DNA of 64,000 nt, from assembly GCA_023091735.1 (NCBI GenBank), contig JALKBU010000125.1:1-64000 (forward strand), given 5' to 3'. Within the stretch, counting starts at the first letter, position 1, and each line of letters starts with the position of its first letter. Made by a program: the position numbers and the translations under genes. Below the pieces are notes generated by a model. That model was not told the origin of the DNA, ran no database searches, and saw only the letters and a program-made list of their open reading frames with translations. This DNA comes from Trichomonas tenax. Taxonomy: Eukaryota; Parabasalia; Trichomonadida; Trichomonadidae. Below, in pieces: positions 1 through 8,988 of the stretch.

Positions 1-958
1 TTGTTGCATTTTTTCATTGAAATAGAGACTTAGAGCTATTTTAATTCAGCAATTTATTTTCAAAATATATACACATATTATATACGAAGCAAGAACATAT
101 GTTAACAAAAATATTTGGCAGGAAAATCGTAAAAGTGACAGAAATATCATGGTCAGCAAATACACAACAGAAGTCATAGCAATACGGAAAAGTAGTGTTC
201 CTTGTGGCGTTGTGGCACCAGATGCTTGTAGTTGGTGATCACAAATTTGACAAATTAAATCGAAACAAGCTCATTCAGTACAAATCAGATCGAAGCAAGC
301 TTGCTTGTATGCTAGGAAATGTGAAGTGATAGATAGTTATTTGTTGCAAGCTTGCAATAGCCACAGATCTTTACGACGATCCCTATATGGGATTCTTATA
401 GAAAAATTACTCATTTAAGTTTCTTGGTTAATGTTTATTTTCTATGAATTGTAAAATTGTTGACTTTCCTTTTATGAAACTCATTTATTTACTCTCTGGA
501 TTTCGCATCGATCCCAACGATCCTTTTTTATTTTTCAGTAATTATAAAAAAATCTTCAAAAAACTCTTAATTGAACATTGCCGCTGATAAATTTTATAAA
601 GATGTATGAACAGATCATTTTAAATTGTCCTAATATGGGTTTTGCTTGCAAAAGAAAAAGATTTGATTGAAAATTAAAATAAATATAATGATTCGCAATG
701 AAAATCTATGAAATTTCACTTTTTCTCATAGAGCTTATTACCAAATCACAATAAAAACAACCAAATCTCATTTTTATTACCAAATCACAATAAATCTGAC
801 ATATAACATTTTATTGGCATATATGACACCCATGTAAAATTAGATTGTCAAATCATATCTATTTCTTTTTGCAGATATCTTTTCTAATACATCTGTTAGT
901 TCATTAGAAATATGTTAAAGCGGTAATAAAAAACTAACATTTACAATCTAATATAATT
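1..958. other. Intergenic, no gene seen
   Basis: AT-rich DNA without a convincing coding frame. It holds two perfect 14-bp palindromes sharing the core GCAAGCTTGC (293-306 and 344-357). It also holds a 20-bp direct repeat around ATTACCAAATCACAATAAA, with copies near 735 and 774. No RNA gene is recognisable. Confidence 0.6.
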
Positions 959-3900
959 TCATATTAATTGTTGAACTTTTTCGAAAGAGCTTACAACAAT
1001 GTTAACAAGATCGCCATCATAGCCGATATCATTTGCAGCACCGATCATATCCTTCAAGCACATAGCAATCTGGAACATTCTAATTCTGTTTTCGTGTTTG
1101 ACAACTTTCATGATCTCTGCATTCTTCTTTTCTTCGGCAATTGCATCCTTCGTCTTTTTGATAGACTTCGAAATCCAATTAACGTTTGTAGCGATACCGC
1201 AGAGAATATCGTTGTTGTATGAACCTCTAAGAAGATATTCACGTGGCTTATCAAATGTCAAGACGACTTTCGTGTTGATTTCACCTTTCTTATTGATGGC
1301 TTTGCGGATGATGTCGGAAACTCTCTTGCGATCATCTTCTCTAATAACGCTTTCGATTGATGACCAATTGAGAGTGATCTGTCCACTCGCCATTGGAGGC
1401 TTTGTGAATGTGCGCTTTGGTTCTTGAGCATCTTCGAAGAACCAGTAAAACATTTTTGTGGATCCAAGGAAGCTCTCTGCATTCCTCATCATGTCTGACA
1501 TTGCAAGAAGGCTCTGCTTCTTTGTGTTATTATTGTAGACGAAGAGGATCATCTTGCCTTTCATTGCAGCAATGATGAACTTGAACCATGTCATTGTCTT
1601 AATCTTTCCAGCGAGTTGAGTGTCAAAGCTTTCATATTCACTCTTTCCTTCTCTTACTGACTGCATCTTGGCTTGGATCGTGTTGACTGTTTCATGAGGA
1701 GCCTTATTCGTCAGCAAGCTGATGATATCCTTGAGATTGCCTGTAGATGGGAGTTTGCCTGATGAATCAACAACTGTTGCGTCATCATTTGTCAAATCAG
1801 ACAAAATCAAAACGAAGTCTGATTCGAGGGATGATTGAGTTGTGTCTTGTTTGATTAAGTCATCAGATGATATAGCTCTTAGCTGTCTCAGTTCTCTAGA
1901 AGCAAATATGAAGAAGTTACCATCTGATGCTGCTTTGATAACAGAGTAGTTAATAGGATATCCAAGAGATGAAACAAGCCTTATGTTTACTTGAATCTGG
2001 TTTGTGAGTTCTGCATTCAAGTCAATCTTCTTATCTTCTTCGCAAATGACTTCATTAAGAGATGTGATGATACCGTTGTAGCCGAGTTCCAATGATAAAA
2101 GTGTTGGATGTGCCAACGCCATGTTTTGGTAGATCTTGTGAAGCCCAAAGAATTCCGAAGCCATACGAAAATCATCGTGAGCAGCTCTGAGCTTCTGGGC
2201 ACGTCTGTGGAATCTTGAAACATCTTCAACCAAATACAAATAGATATTCTGAGCGATTGTTTCATCGAAATATGAAGTTGAAGTGATGGAAACGCATTCA
2301 TCCATTCCATTTTCTCTCGTGAACATGACAACATAAGAACTCAACTCCTTGCGACCTTGTGTAGCAATGATACGTGATCTGACATCTGGTGTAACCCTCT
2401 CGAGGAATTTGTCAACAATCTCTTGGTTGATGTTGAGATCATAAAGTTTTCCTGTGGAGCGATAGAAGTGACTTGGAGTTCCAACACACTCGACGAGAGA
2501 GAAAATTTCGGTCCTTTCAAGGAGATTCTGCACACGCATCAATGATCTTGCGTCACCACGTGTGGAAAGAACTGAATGATGATAAGAAACGAGCATTGAC
2601 ATAATGAAGTGGAAAGTGTTCTCAGAAACGCAAAGACTGAGATGGTTTGCGATCTGTCCGGTCAAAACAACATAAACAACGTTGGCAACCTGGAATCTGT
2701 CAGTGATAAACATATAATCGCCGATATGTTTTTGAGATATCGATGATGGACCTTTATGCGTTGGCATTTTGCGAATGATACTATCAACAATTGGCTGAAT
2801 ATCATCGTATCTATAGAATTTGATAATTTCTTCGACATAATTTCCTGTGATTGTAATAACATCAAGTGAAGCGAAATCGAGTCTAATGAATATGCTTTCG
2901 ATGAATACCTTAAATGCATCTTGTGTTGGTGCGATGTATGAGATCTGATTGATAATTCCGAGGTGCAGACAATCAATATATGAAAGGTGAAGAGAATAGG
3001 ATCCAAATGGTAGATCATTGGTAGCAGTTGATGAAATGTGAATGTTTGCTTTCTTGTCGAAGTGATTAATCTCGATATCCGCTTGTGGATATCCATCTTT
3101 GTAAGAAATGTTGATTGGTGGTGAATCTATTTCATAGGAGTCATCAATCTGCACTTGCGTACCTTTGATGACCTTATTAAGCGGTTCGGCGATTTCATCA
3201 TATCTTTCAACCCAATAAATGACAAAATAGAAGTCCAGTATTGGGTAAACGAATAAATGGTATAGTTCTGAGTAATTTACAGTTCTTTTAATACGAAGGA
3301 CTTTTTGTTGATTTGTTTTTGTTGCTTCAGCTTTGTCAATGAGTTTGTTTAACTCTCTGTAATCGGAGTATCCGAGTCTTGCAAGACTTGTCAATGCTAT
3401 TTTCGATTTAGAAACAAACCAAAAGCGAGATCCAACGTCATCTTTGAGATTAATTGGAAGATAGTAATAATACAGTCTAAACACGATCAAAACTGTATAT
3501 ATCAATGCTGAGATGTAGCAAATGTTCTTGTAGAAAGAAATATCTAATTTGTGGCAAATTGGATTCTTGCTGATAGAATTGGTCCTCGAATATACCATCG
3601 CTGAACTCTGTGCTTGTAATATTGAATATGTATATAGAAGCATTGAATATCCTGGTTGATCTTCTGAAGATAAAATATATCTTTGGTTATTTTGCAATTT
3701 TGTAACCGGTGAAAAGCCTAAATTTATGTATTTTTCGATGATCTTGTCGTTCATTAAATAATCTGGAATGAATAAAAAGTTATTTGTTTGATCAGTGAAA
3801 TTAATCTTTTCGTAAACATGAATATTATTGAGAGGAACGGTTATTGTGCAATCAAGCTTCCAATATTTTGCGTTTTGAAGTTTATTTGTAATCAAATAAT

Positions 3901-4033
3901 CAGGATCATCAGTTATTGTAGTTTTTGTGCTGTCAAACACTGATGTGAAGCCAGGATTTATATTTTGAATATCAATTTTCACGAAATAACGCTGCTTCAC
4001 GCTACTGCTTGTAAAAAATAGCGCGAAGAGCAT
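959..4033 (-). CDS. Large trichomonad membrane protein with PAS-like region
   Basis: This is a 1024-residue protein of unrecognised family, starting at an ATG (MLFALFF) and ending in TGA. The N-terminus is a short hydrophobic stretch. Residues about 1-165 look extracellular, and one clear membrane segment lies at about 171-189 (ISALIYTVLIVFRLYYYY). A second weaker hydrophobic stretch is near 260-278. The long C-terminal part is soluble-looking and probably cytoplasmic. Near residue 600 it contains a beta-strand/helix pattern (YLYLVEDVSRFHRRAQKLR) typical of the end of a PAS domain, and a second similar segment may lie near 890-960. A receptor or signalling scaffold role is an inference only; no cyclase or kinase motif is visible. 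The upstream bases contain CCTTTTATT before the start, reminiscent of the trichomonad M5-type core promoter. Confidence 0.75.
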   Translation of the reverse strand: MLFALFFTSSSVKQRYFVKIDIQNINPGFTSVFDSTKTTITDDPDYLITNKLQNAKYWKLDCTITVPLNNIHVYEKINFTDQTNNFLFIPDYLMNDKIIEKYINLGFSPVTKLQNNQRYILSSEDQPGYSMLLYTYSILQAQSSAMVYSRTNSISKNPICHKLDISFYKNICYISALIYTVLIVFRLYYYYLPINLKDDVGSRFWFVSKSKIALTSLARLGYSDYRELNKLIDKAEATKTNQQKVLRIKRTVNYSELYHLFVYPILDFYFVIYWVERYDEIAEPLNKVIKGTQVQIDDSYEIDSPPINISYKDGYPQADIEINHFDKKANIHISSTATNDLPFGSYSLHLSYIDCLHLGIINQISYIAPTQDAFKVFIESIFIRLDFASLDVITITGNYVEEIIKFYRYDDIQPIVDSIIRKMPTHKGPSSISQKHIGDYMFITDRFQVANVVYVVLTGQIANHLSLCVSENTFHFIMSMLVSYHHSVLSTRGDARSLMRVQNLLERTEIFSLVECVGTPSHFYRSTGKLYDLNINQEIVDKFLERVTPDVRSRIIATQGRKELSSYVVMFTRENGMDECVSITSTSYFDETIAQNIYLYLVEDVSRFHRRAQKLRAAHDDFRMASEFFGLHKIYQNMALAHPTLLSLELGYNGIITSLNEVICEEDKKIDLNAELTNQIQVNIRLVSSLGYPINYSVIKAASDGNFFIFASRELRQLRAISSDDLIKQDTTQSSLESDFVLILSDLTNDDATVVDSSGKLPSTGNLKDIISLLTNKAPHETVNTIQAKMQSVREGKSEYESFDTQLAGKIKTMTWFKFIIAAMKGKMILFVYNNNTKKQSLLAMSDMMRNAESFLGSTKMFYWFFEDAQEPKRTFTKPPMASGQITLNWSSIESVIREDDRKRVSDIIRKAINKKGEINTKVVLTFDKPREYLLRGSYNNDILCGIATNVNWISKSIKKTKDAIAEEKKNAEIMKVVKHENRIRMFQIAMCLKDMIGAANDIGYDGDLVNIVVSSFEKVQQLI

Positions 4034-4205
4034 AAATAAAAAATGTCAATAAAAGGTTATATTTACTTGTCAAATGTCAGAAAAATTTGTCAAAAATAAT
4101 TTAAATCTAAATGAATCAATTATGTTTAAAAACAAAATGGTATGCTTTACAAAAATCATTATATCAACACATATAAGATAACTCGAGAAAATATATAAAG
4201 TATTA

Positions 4206-4907
4206 TTAAACTTCGGATTTCTGTTCTGTGTCTTGTGGGGTGGTATTTTCTGCTTCGTTCTGGTCATCTGAAGCACTGACTTGAATATTATTAATAAAAT
4301 CTTCATCAACAATTTGTTCACTTACTGATTCTTCTTCTGCATCATCTGACCGAGCCATCGGGAATGAAACGACCTCTCCCTGTAACTGCTGAAGAACTTC
4401 TCGCTCTTTCGCAGCTTTTGCAAGTTTATGAGCTTTAACAAACATTTGCAAATTGAATGCCTCGAGAATTAATATAAAGACGCAAAGTGAAAGTTCAAAA
4501 ATCTTTCTAAGTATTGATTGTACAATTGAAAAAAAGATCCAACCAAAAACTTCTGCAAAGAATCCAACCCAAAAAGTGTTGGAATCGTCTATGCTGGGAA
4601 CAAAAGGATCTGGTTTCGAATAATAAGTAAATTTGAATTGTAAATTCGATTGGCACTGAAAATACCAGCGCAATCCAATCAACTGCATTCCTAGTATATT
4701 TTCTGTGACCCAGAAATTGATAAATACAACGACACCAAAAACTGCGATCTGAACAATGCGATTTAAATAAGGAAGGAACAGAAATGTCAACAGAGGAAAA
4801 ACCTTAACGAGTAAATAAACGTATTTCAATGAGCTTGTCTGTTTGTTTTGATATAATAAAGGAACATCTTGTTCCTTGATCGGCATTCTTTTATAAAATT
4901 TGAACAT
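4206..4907 (-). CDS. TVP23: TVP23/FAM18 family Golgi membrane protein
   Basis: The 233-residue protein matches the TVP23 (FAM18) family of Golgi membrane proteins, which act in vesicle traffic between endosomes, late Golgi and the plasma membrane. Four hydrophobic segments lie at about 31-47, 52-66, 112-130 and 135-152. The family signature is the stretch FWVTENILGMQLIGLRWY between the second and third segments, followed by the conserved DSNTFWVGFF block. The C-terminal 70 residues are acidic and low-complexity (DAEEESVSEQIVDEDF), longer than in many homologues. An out-of-frame ATG lies 7 bases before the listed start, so Met8 (MPIKEQDV) may be the true start; it is preceded by a TCAAATTTT tract. 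The 3' end of the membrane-protein gene at 959-4033 lies downstream on the same strand, with its start 172 bases away. Confidence 0.9.
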   Translation of the reverse strand: MFKFYKRMPIKEQDVPLLYQNKQTSSLKYVYLLVKVFPLLTFLFLPYLNRIVQIAVFGVVVFINFWVTENILGMQLIGLRWYFQCQSNLQFKFTYYSKPDPFVPSIDDSNTFWVGFFAEVFGWIFFSIVQSILRKIFELSLCVFILILEAFNLQMFVKAHKLAKAAKEREVLQQLQGEVVSFPMARSDDAEEESVSEQIVDEDFINNIQVSASDDQNEAENTTPQDTEQKSEV

Positions 4908-5232
4908 TTTCCATTGGTAACTGCATCTTTTACCGTAATAAAACTATTTATAAAATTAAAAATCATCAATTCTTTATATCATATTTTAAATCAATTTTGA
5001 TTCCCCATTTTTGACCAATTAATCTATCATAAAATTCATTATCATCAACGAAAACTCTTATCCATAAAATAAAAATTACCAATTCCTATTATATATTTTT
5101 TATCGAAAATTCATTTCAATCTTTAACTTATAAAACTATTCTAATATTTTGGTTATTTTTTCTTGAGCTTCAGAATTTATAATAGCTTCGTTTAATTTAT
5201 AAATAAAAATTAATATATATTTATTTAACAAT

Positions 5233-8200
5233 TTATCTTCTTCCACGGTGATCATCATAGCGTCTATCATCGCGTTTTCTGTCATCCTCGCGTCTCCTCC
5301 TATCTTCTTCTCTCCATCTTCTTTCATCTTCTTCTCTGCGGTAACGATCATCATCGCGTCTTGATGACTTGTGACGGTCATCATCATCTTCCTTGCGGCG
5401 TCTGTCATCGAGTTGAACTGGTCTCCTTCTATCATCTGTTTGTGGAGTGTTCGAACGTCTTTTGTCTTCAATGTGAATATTAACGGATGGTCTTCTGTCT
5501 TCAATTCTCTGCTTCTGGCGACGTTCTTCGGCTTCACGCTCCTGCTTCTCTCTCAAGATCCTCTGCTCTTCACGCTGAATCTCGGCCATTGCTGTCTTCT
5601 TCATCTCTTCGTCAGCTTGAATTTTGGCCTTCCTTTGTTGCTTGCGGACTTTGAGCACTGTCTTATAAGACTTGCACTTGAGTGCAAGATTCTCCGGCGG
5701 TGGATCAAACTCGCGCTTGATGTTCTTTATTGCAGCGAAGAGTTTATCGAAGTGTTCATCAGAATCTGGGAAGTATTTAACAACTGTTGAGCAAACTTCG
5801 AGAGCATTCATCAAGCAATTTACTTCCATTCTGTTCAACAAAATCATTATCTTCTGAAGGAAGATATCAGCGAATTTCTCCTTTTCGTCGAGATGCTTAA
5901 TTGATTTCATAAGTTTTGTGATAAAGATCGCATAGCTGTGGGCTTCTTCAAGTGTGCTGGAATATACGATGAAATGAATTGTACGGAGAAGTGCATTGAT
6001 CATTGACATAATGTTAATGTGCTCAACGTTATGGAACAATGAATTGATGAAGAAAGCTGAATAAACAGCATCAAACTCACTGAAGATTGTGCGAGGGATG
6101 ACGCAAATCTTGACGAAGTTCCAATAATCTTCTTCATTCTTGAACCAATTCACGCCACGTTCTATAATCTTCTTTTCGGTGTCCTTGGCACGCTTGAGTT
6201 GTCTATCACGAGCTGTCTTAATAACTTCGATGTTGATCTCGATAACAGCCTTGTCAGCAACCTGCTGTGCACGCTCTTTCCAATTTTCAACAACAGATTT
6301 AACGAACTTAACAGGAATATGGAACTCGTTTGGCTGCAATCTCCAAAACATCTCGAACAAATCCGCAGGGATAATACTTGGACTCAATTGCCTTGCGCTC
6401 TCCTCTGAGCAGCTTGCTCTTGCGAGATGGAAAGCGCATTCAAGGCTCAATCCGTATGCATCCATGATCTCATTTGGACTGATCTTCATCGTTGTCAAAT
6501 CCATTGGCTCGCAGCTCTCGATAATTGCGAACTGGATTTGATCAAGTCTGTCTGAGAGACATTCTGTTTCTGACATCGAAGGAAGAATGCGCCTCGTCAA
6601 GTCCAACGCAGCAATGATTCTGATACCGATGTTATCGGTATGAAGAGCATCTTTCATGTGCTTTGAGCGAGTTGTGAAACTTTCACTTGTTAAAACATCA
6701 TCAGCAATGACTCTCCTCTTTGTAACTAAATAGTTGTCTGCATAACGCTCGTTGTACTGTGTCTTTGTGAGGTTTCCTCTGTACTCGACACCGCACATTC
6801 TCTCAACAAGGCGTGCAAATAAGCAAACGTGGGCAGTCGAGAAAGCAACGATGCCGGTGTATAAGATATTGACGTATGCTTGAAGATCCATCTCCGAATA
6901 ATTCTCTGTGAACACATTAGAGAGAAATGTAGAAATGTCTGCTGGCCAGTCGCTTATATTCTTTCCGGCAGCAAAAATCTTCTTGTTGTCGACAGCCTTG
7001 AGGAATGTGTCGAGAAGCATGTCCAAAGAAAGACTGGATAAGCATGAGACTAAGTTAATAACAGACTCGTTGTCGTATGGAACTTTATCACCAATGAACT
7101 CAATAAGTGCTGAAGCTGTGTGCGCTGGCGCTCTGAGCATCAATCGAGAATACTTTGGTGCAAATTTTGTTGCTGTGTTTTTAGAAACTCTCTTCAATGT
7201 AAAGGCAACTTTTCTCTTTGTGTTTGCGACAATTAACATTTGATCGACGCTGCGAGACTGGAAATTATCAAATCTGTTGTAAATCTCTCTGCGTTGTGAA
7301 AATGTGAATCTCGATTTGAGAATATCATAAATTCTGATAGAGATTTGCCATGGAACATCAGACATGGCCATAGCTGGGAGAACGAAGTAAGAGAAGATCG
7401 AAGCAGGAAGATTTTCAACATCTAACACCATATTAATGAATTCTGTATCACAAATGTGTCCACCGAGATAAACGAGAAGTTCGAAGTTCGGATTTCCTGA
7501 TTTGAATGATTCTGTTACAATATTCTTGACTTTGAGGCAAATTTCTTGAATTTGGCATGGATCGAATGCAGAAAGAACCTTCAATGCATGAATAAACTCA
7601 TCTCCGTCCAATTTTTTGAGCATCAAGAATAGAGGAAAAGATTCAATAACATCCTTTGCTTCATTAAATCTTTTTCTTGATTCGATGAAAGATGATGAAT
7701 AAGCGTTCTCCTTCAATTCGCCTGGAATGATCGTGAGCGGTTTTTGTAATTCTGCTGCGAAATTCTTTGCTGCGCTTTGATAATAATCATATAATCCATA
7801 AAAAGCATCCTTTTGGTTTGTGAACAACGACAGGAGTGACTTATCACTAAATATCTCTTTTTTGTAGAAATATCCGACGATTCTACTGACACCAGCAGTA
7901 AAATGCGTTTTCATTCGATGTAATAAGAACTGATAGACGCGAACAGTTGGAAACTGCTTGATTAAGTTGAAAATTTCGTTTGTTGGATTTGAATCAAAAA
8001 CTTCAAAAATTATATCTAAAGCAACGCTTGGATCTATTTTGTGTTCGCCGCAAATTCTGATTAAATTTTCGTATTTTCCATAATATATTGCTAATAATAG
8101 TCGGCCAAAACCTTCAGGCGAATCTTTGAAAAATTGATTTTGCGAAAATGTGTTACTTTGATAAAATTGTTGGAAATTCTTGATGAAATGCGGAATGAGT

Positions 8201-8481
8201 TGTATTCCCATTGAGTTCCAGTCCGATTTATCCATTGTAAGGAAGAAATACGGCGTTATCATTTGATTTTTCGCAGTTAATTCCTTGCCAAGGAGCTTAA
8301 TGCGAGTTTCGTATGTAGGGTTGCTCTTTGAGATGTTTACAAATGTCCAGAAAACTGAGCAAATTGTACTGAGACTCGCATTAGTCGAATAAACTAAATC
8401 AGCGGCCTCTTCTTCGTTCGATTCAGTGCCCTGAAGGTAATCCATTATCGTCTGGGTTACCTTTATAAAGATATTTTGCAT
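5233..8481 (-). CDS. THOC2: THO complex subunit 2 (THOC2/Tho2)-like
   Basis: The protein has 1082 residues and is the scaffold subunit of the THO/TREX complex, which couples transcription to mRNA export in the nucleus. The best anchor is at about residues 785-812: ICVIPRTIFSEFDAVYSAFF corresponds to the conserved FPRCIFSAIDAVYCARF block of the THOC2 C-terminal domain. A second anchor, FWRLQPNEFHIP near 707-718, sits where THOC2 has FWSLTMYDLAVP. The rest is alpha-helical repeat sequence. Residues about 940-1082 form an extremely charged tail rich in R, D, E and K (RRREDDRKRDDRRYDD), as in metazoan THOC2. The frame is open upstream to a TTG at 8520, but the first ATG (Met at 8481) is 25 bases downstream of an initiator-like TCACTTTT, so I start there. 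A start at 8442 (MDYLQG) is possible. Confidence 0.85.
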   Translation of the reverse strand: MQNIFIKVTQTIMDYLQGTESNEEEAADLVYSTNASLSTICSVFWTFVNISKSNPTYETRIKLLGKELTAKNQMITPYFFLTMDKSDWNSMGIQLIPHFIKNFQQFYQSNTFSQNQFFKDSPEGFGRLLLAIYYGKYENLIRICGEHKIDPSVALDIIFEVFDSNPTNEIFNLIKQFPTVRVYQFLLHRMKTHFTAGVSRIVGYFYKKEIFSDKSLLSLFTNQKDAFYGLYDYYQSAAKNFAAELQKPLTIIPGELKENAYSSSFIESRKRFNEAKDVIESFPLFLMLKKLDGDEFIHALKVLSAFDPCQIQEICLKVKNIVTESFKSGNPNFELLVYLGGHICDTEFINMVLDVENLPASIFSYFVLPAMAMSDVPWQISIRIYDILKSRFTFSQRREIYNRFDNFQSRSVDQMLIVANTKRKVAFTLKRVSKNTATKFAPKYSRLMLRAPAHTASALIEFIGDKVPYDNESVINLVSCLSSLSLDMLLDTFLKAVDNKKIFAAGKNISDWPADISTFLSNVFTENYSEMDLQAYVNILYTGIVAFSTAHVCLFARLVERMCGVEYRGNLTKTQYNERYADNYLVTKRRVIADDVLTSESFTTRSKHMKDALHTDNIGIRIIAALDLTRRILPSMSETECLSDRLDQIQFAIIESCEPMDLTTMKISPNEIMDAYGLSLECAFHLARASCSEESARQLSPSIIPADLFEMFWRLQPNEFHIPVKFVKSVVENWKERAQQVADKAVIEINIEVIKTARDRQLKRAKDTEKKIIERGVNWFKNEEDYWNFVKICVIPRTIFSEFDAVYSAFFINSLFHNVEHINIMSMINALLRTIHFIVYSSTLEEAHSYAIFITKLMKSIKHLDEKEKFADIFLQKIMILLNRMEVNCLMNALEVCSTVVKYFPDSDEHFDKLFAAIKNIKREFDPPPENLALKCKSYKTVLKVRKQQRKAKIQADEEMKKTAMAEIQREEQRILREKQEREAEERRQKQRIEDRRPSVNIHIEDKRRSNTPQTDDRRRPVQLDDRRRKEDDDDRHKSSRRDDDRYRREEDERRWREEDRRRREDDRKRDDRRYDDHRGRR

Positions 8482-8500
8482 AAATTTGAAAAAATTGAAG

Positions 8501-8508
8501 AAAAGTGA
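8501..8508 (-). promoter_or_regulatory. Initiator-like element of the THOC2 gene
   Basis: On the minus strand this reads TCACTTTT, a match to the trichomonad Inr TCA(+1)Y(T/A). The presumed +1 is at 8506, giving a 25-base leader to the ATG at 8481. It lies inside the non-ATG upstream extension of the frame, which argues that the extension is not translated. Confidence 0.55.
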
Positions 8509-8576
8509 CGCAATTATCAAAATTGTTTTGCTATAAGATTTTATTTCACTATATCACAATGCTTTCACTTTTCCAA

Positions 8577-8629
8577 ATATATCTTTGGTAAAATTCGAAT
8601 GTTTTATATTGAATAAATTTTGAACAATG
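8577..8629 (+). repeat. 53-bp dispersed repeat, copy 1
   Basis: This segment is repeated in the same orientation at 11301-11353 with three differences in 53 bases. The two copies bracket the B-box/TLDc gene. Sequence similarity stops at both ends. Confidence 0.8.
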
Positions 8630-8988
8630 CAATCATGACCTTTTATTAATTGAATCAATTTCTACAACTTATTGCTGAACTATAGAAATGATAAACATAA
8701 ATGATGAAATTAATATGATCAAATATTTTCTTATGTTCATTGTTCGAGTATTACAAGCTGCTGAATTAAAAATATGATTGAAGCAGAAACATATGATTAA
8801 ATTGAATAAGTTCAAGCTTAGCGGTATCAATATAAAAAAAGAGAATGAGAATGACTGGGAATCTCATTTTTAATTCATCAAATGCAATAATGCTTATGCT
8901 CACATTATGATCAAATATAAGAAGAAGAAAATAACATTAGTAATAAAATGATACATTTAATTCAAACCATATGCAATATAAAATAAAA

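Larger units (their letters stand above)
8482..8988. other. Intergenic, holds one copy of a dispersed repeat
   Basis: Apart from the THOC2 initiator and one copy of a 53-bp direct repeat (8577-8629), the stretch is AT-rich and shows no gene. Confidence 0.55.

Noticed and set aside
1098..1427. Overlapping frames opposite or out of phase with long genes
   Set aside because: They lie inside clear coding sequence, have biased composition and no homology; they are shadows of the real frames.
8482..8520. N-terminal extension of THOC2 from a TTG codon
   Set aside because: No ATG is present and the extension contains the probable transcription start, so it is a leader rather than coding.
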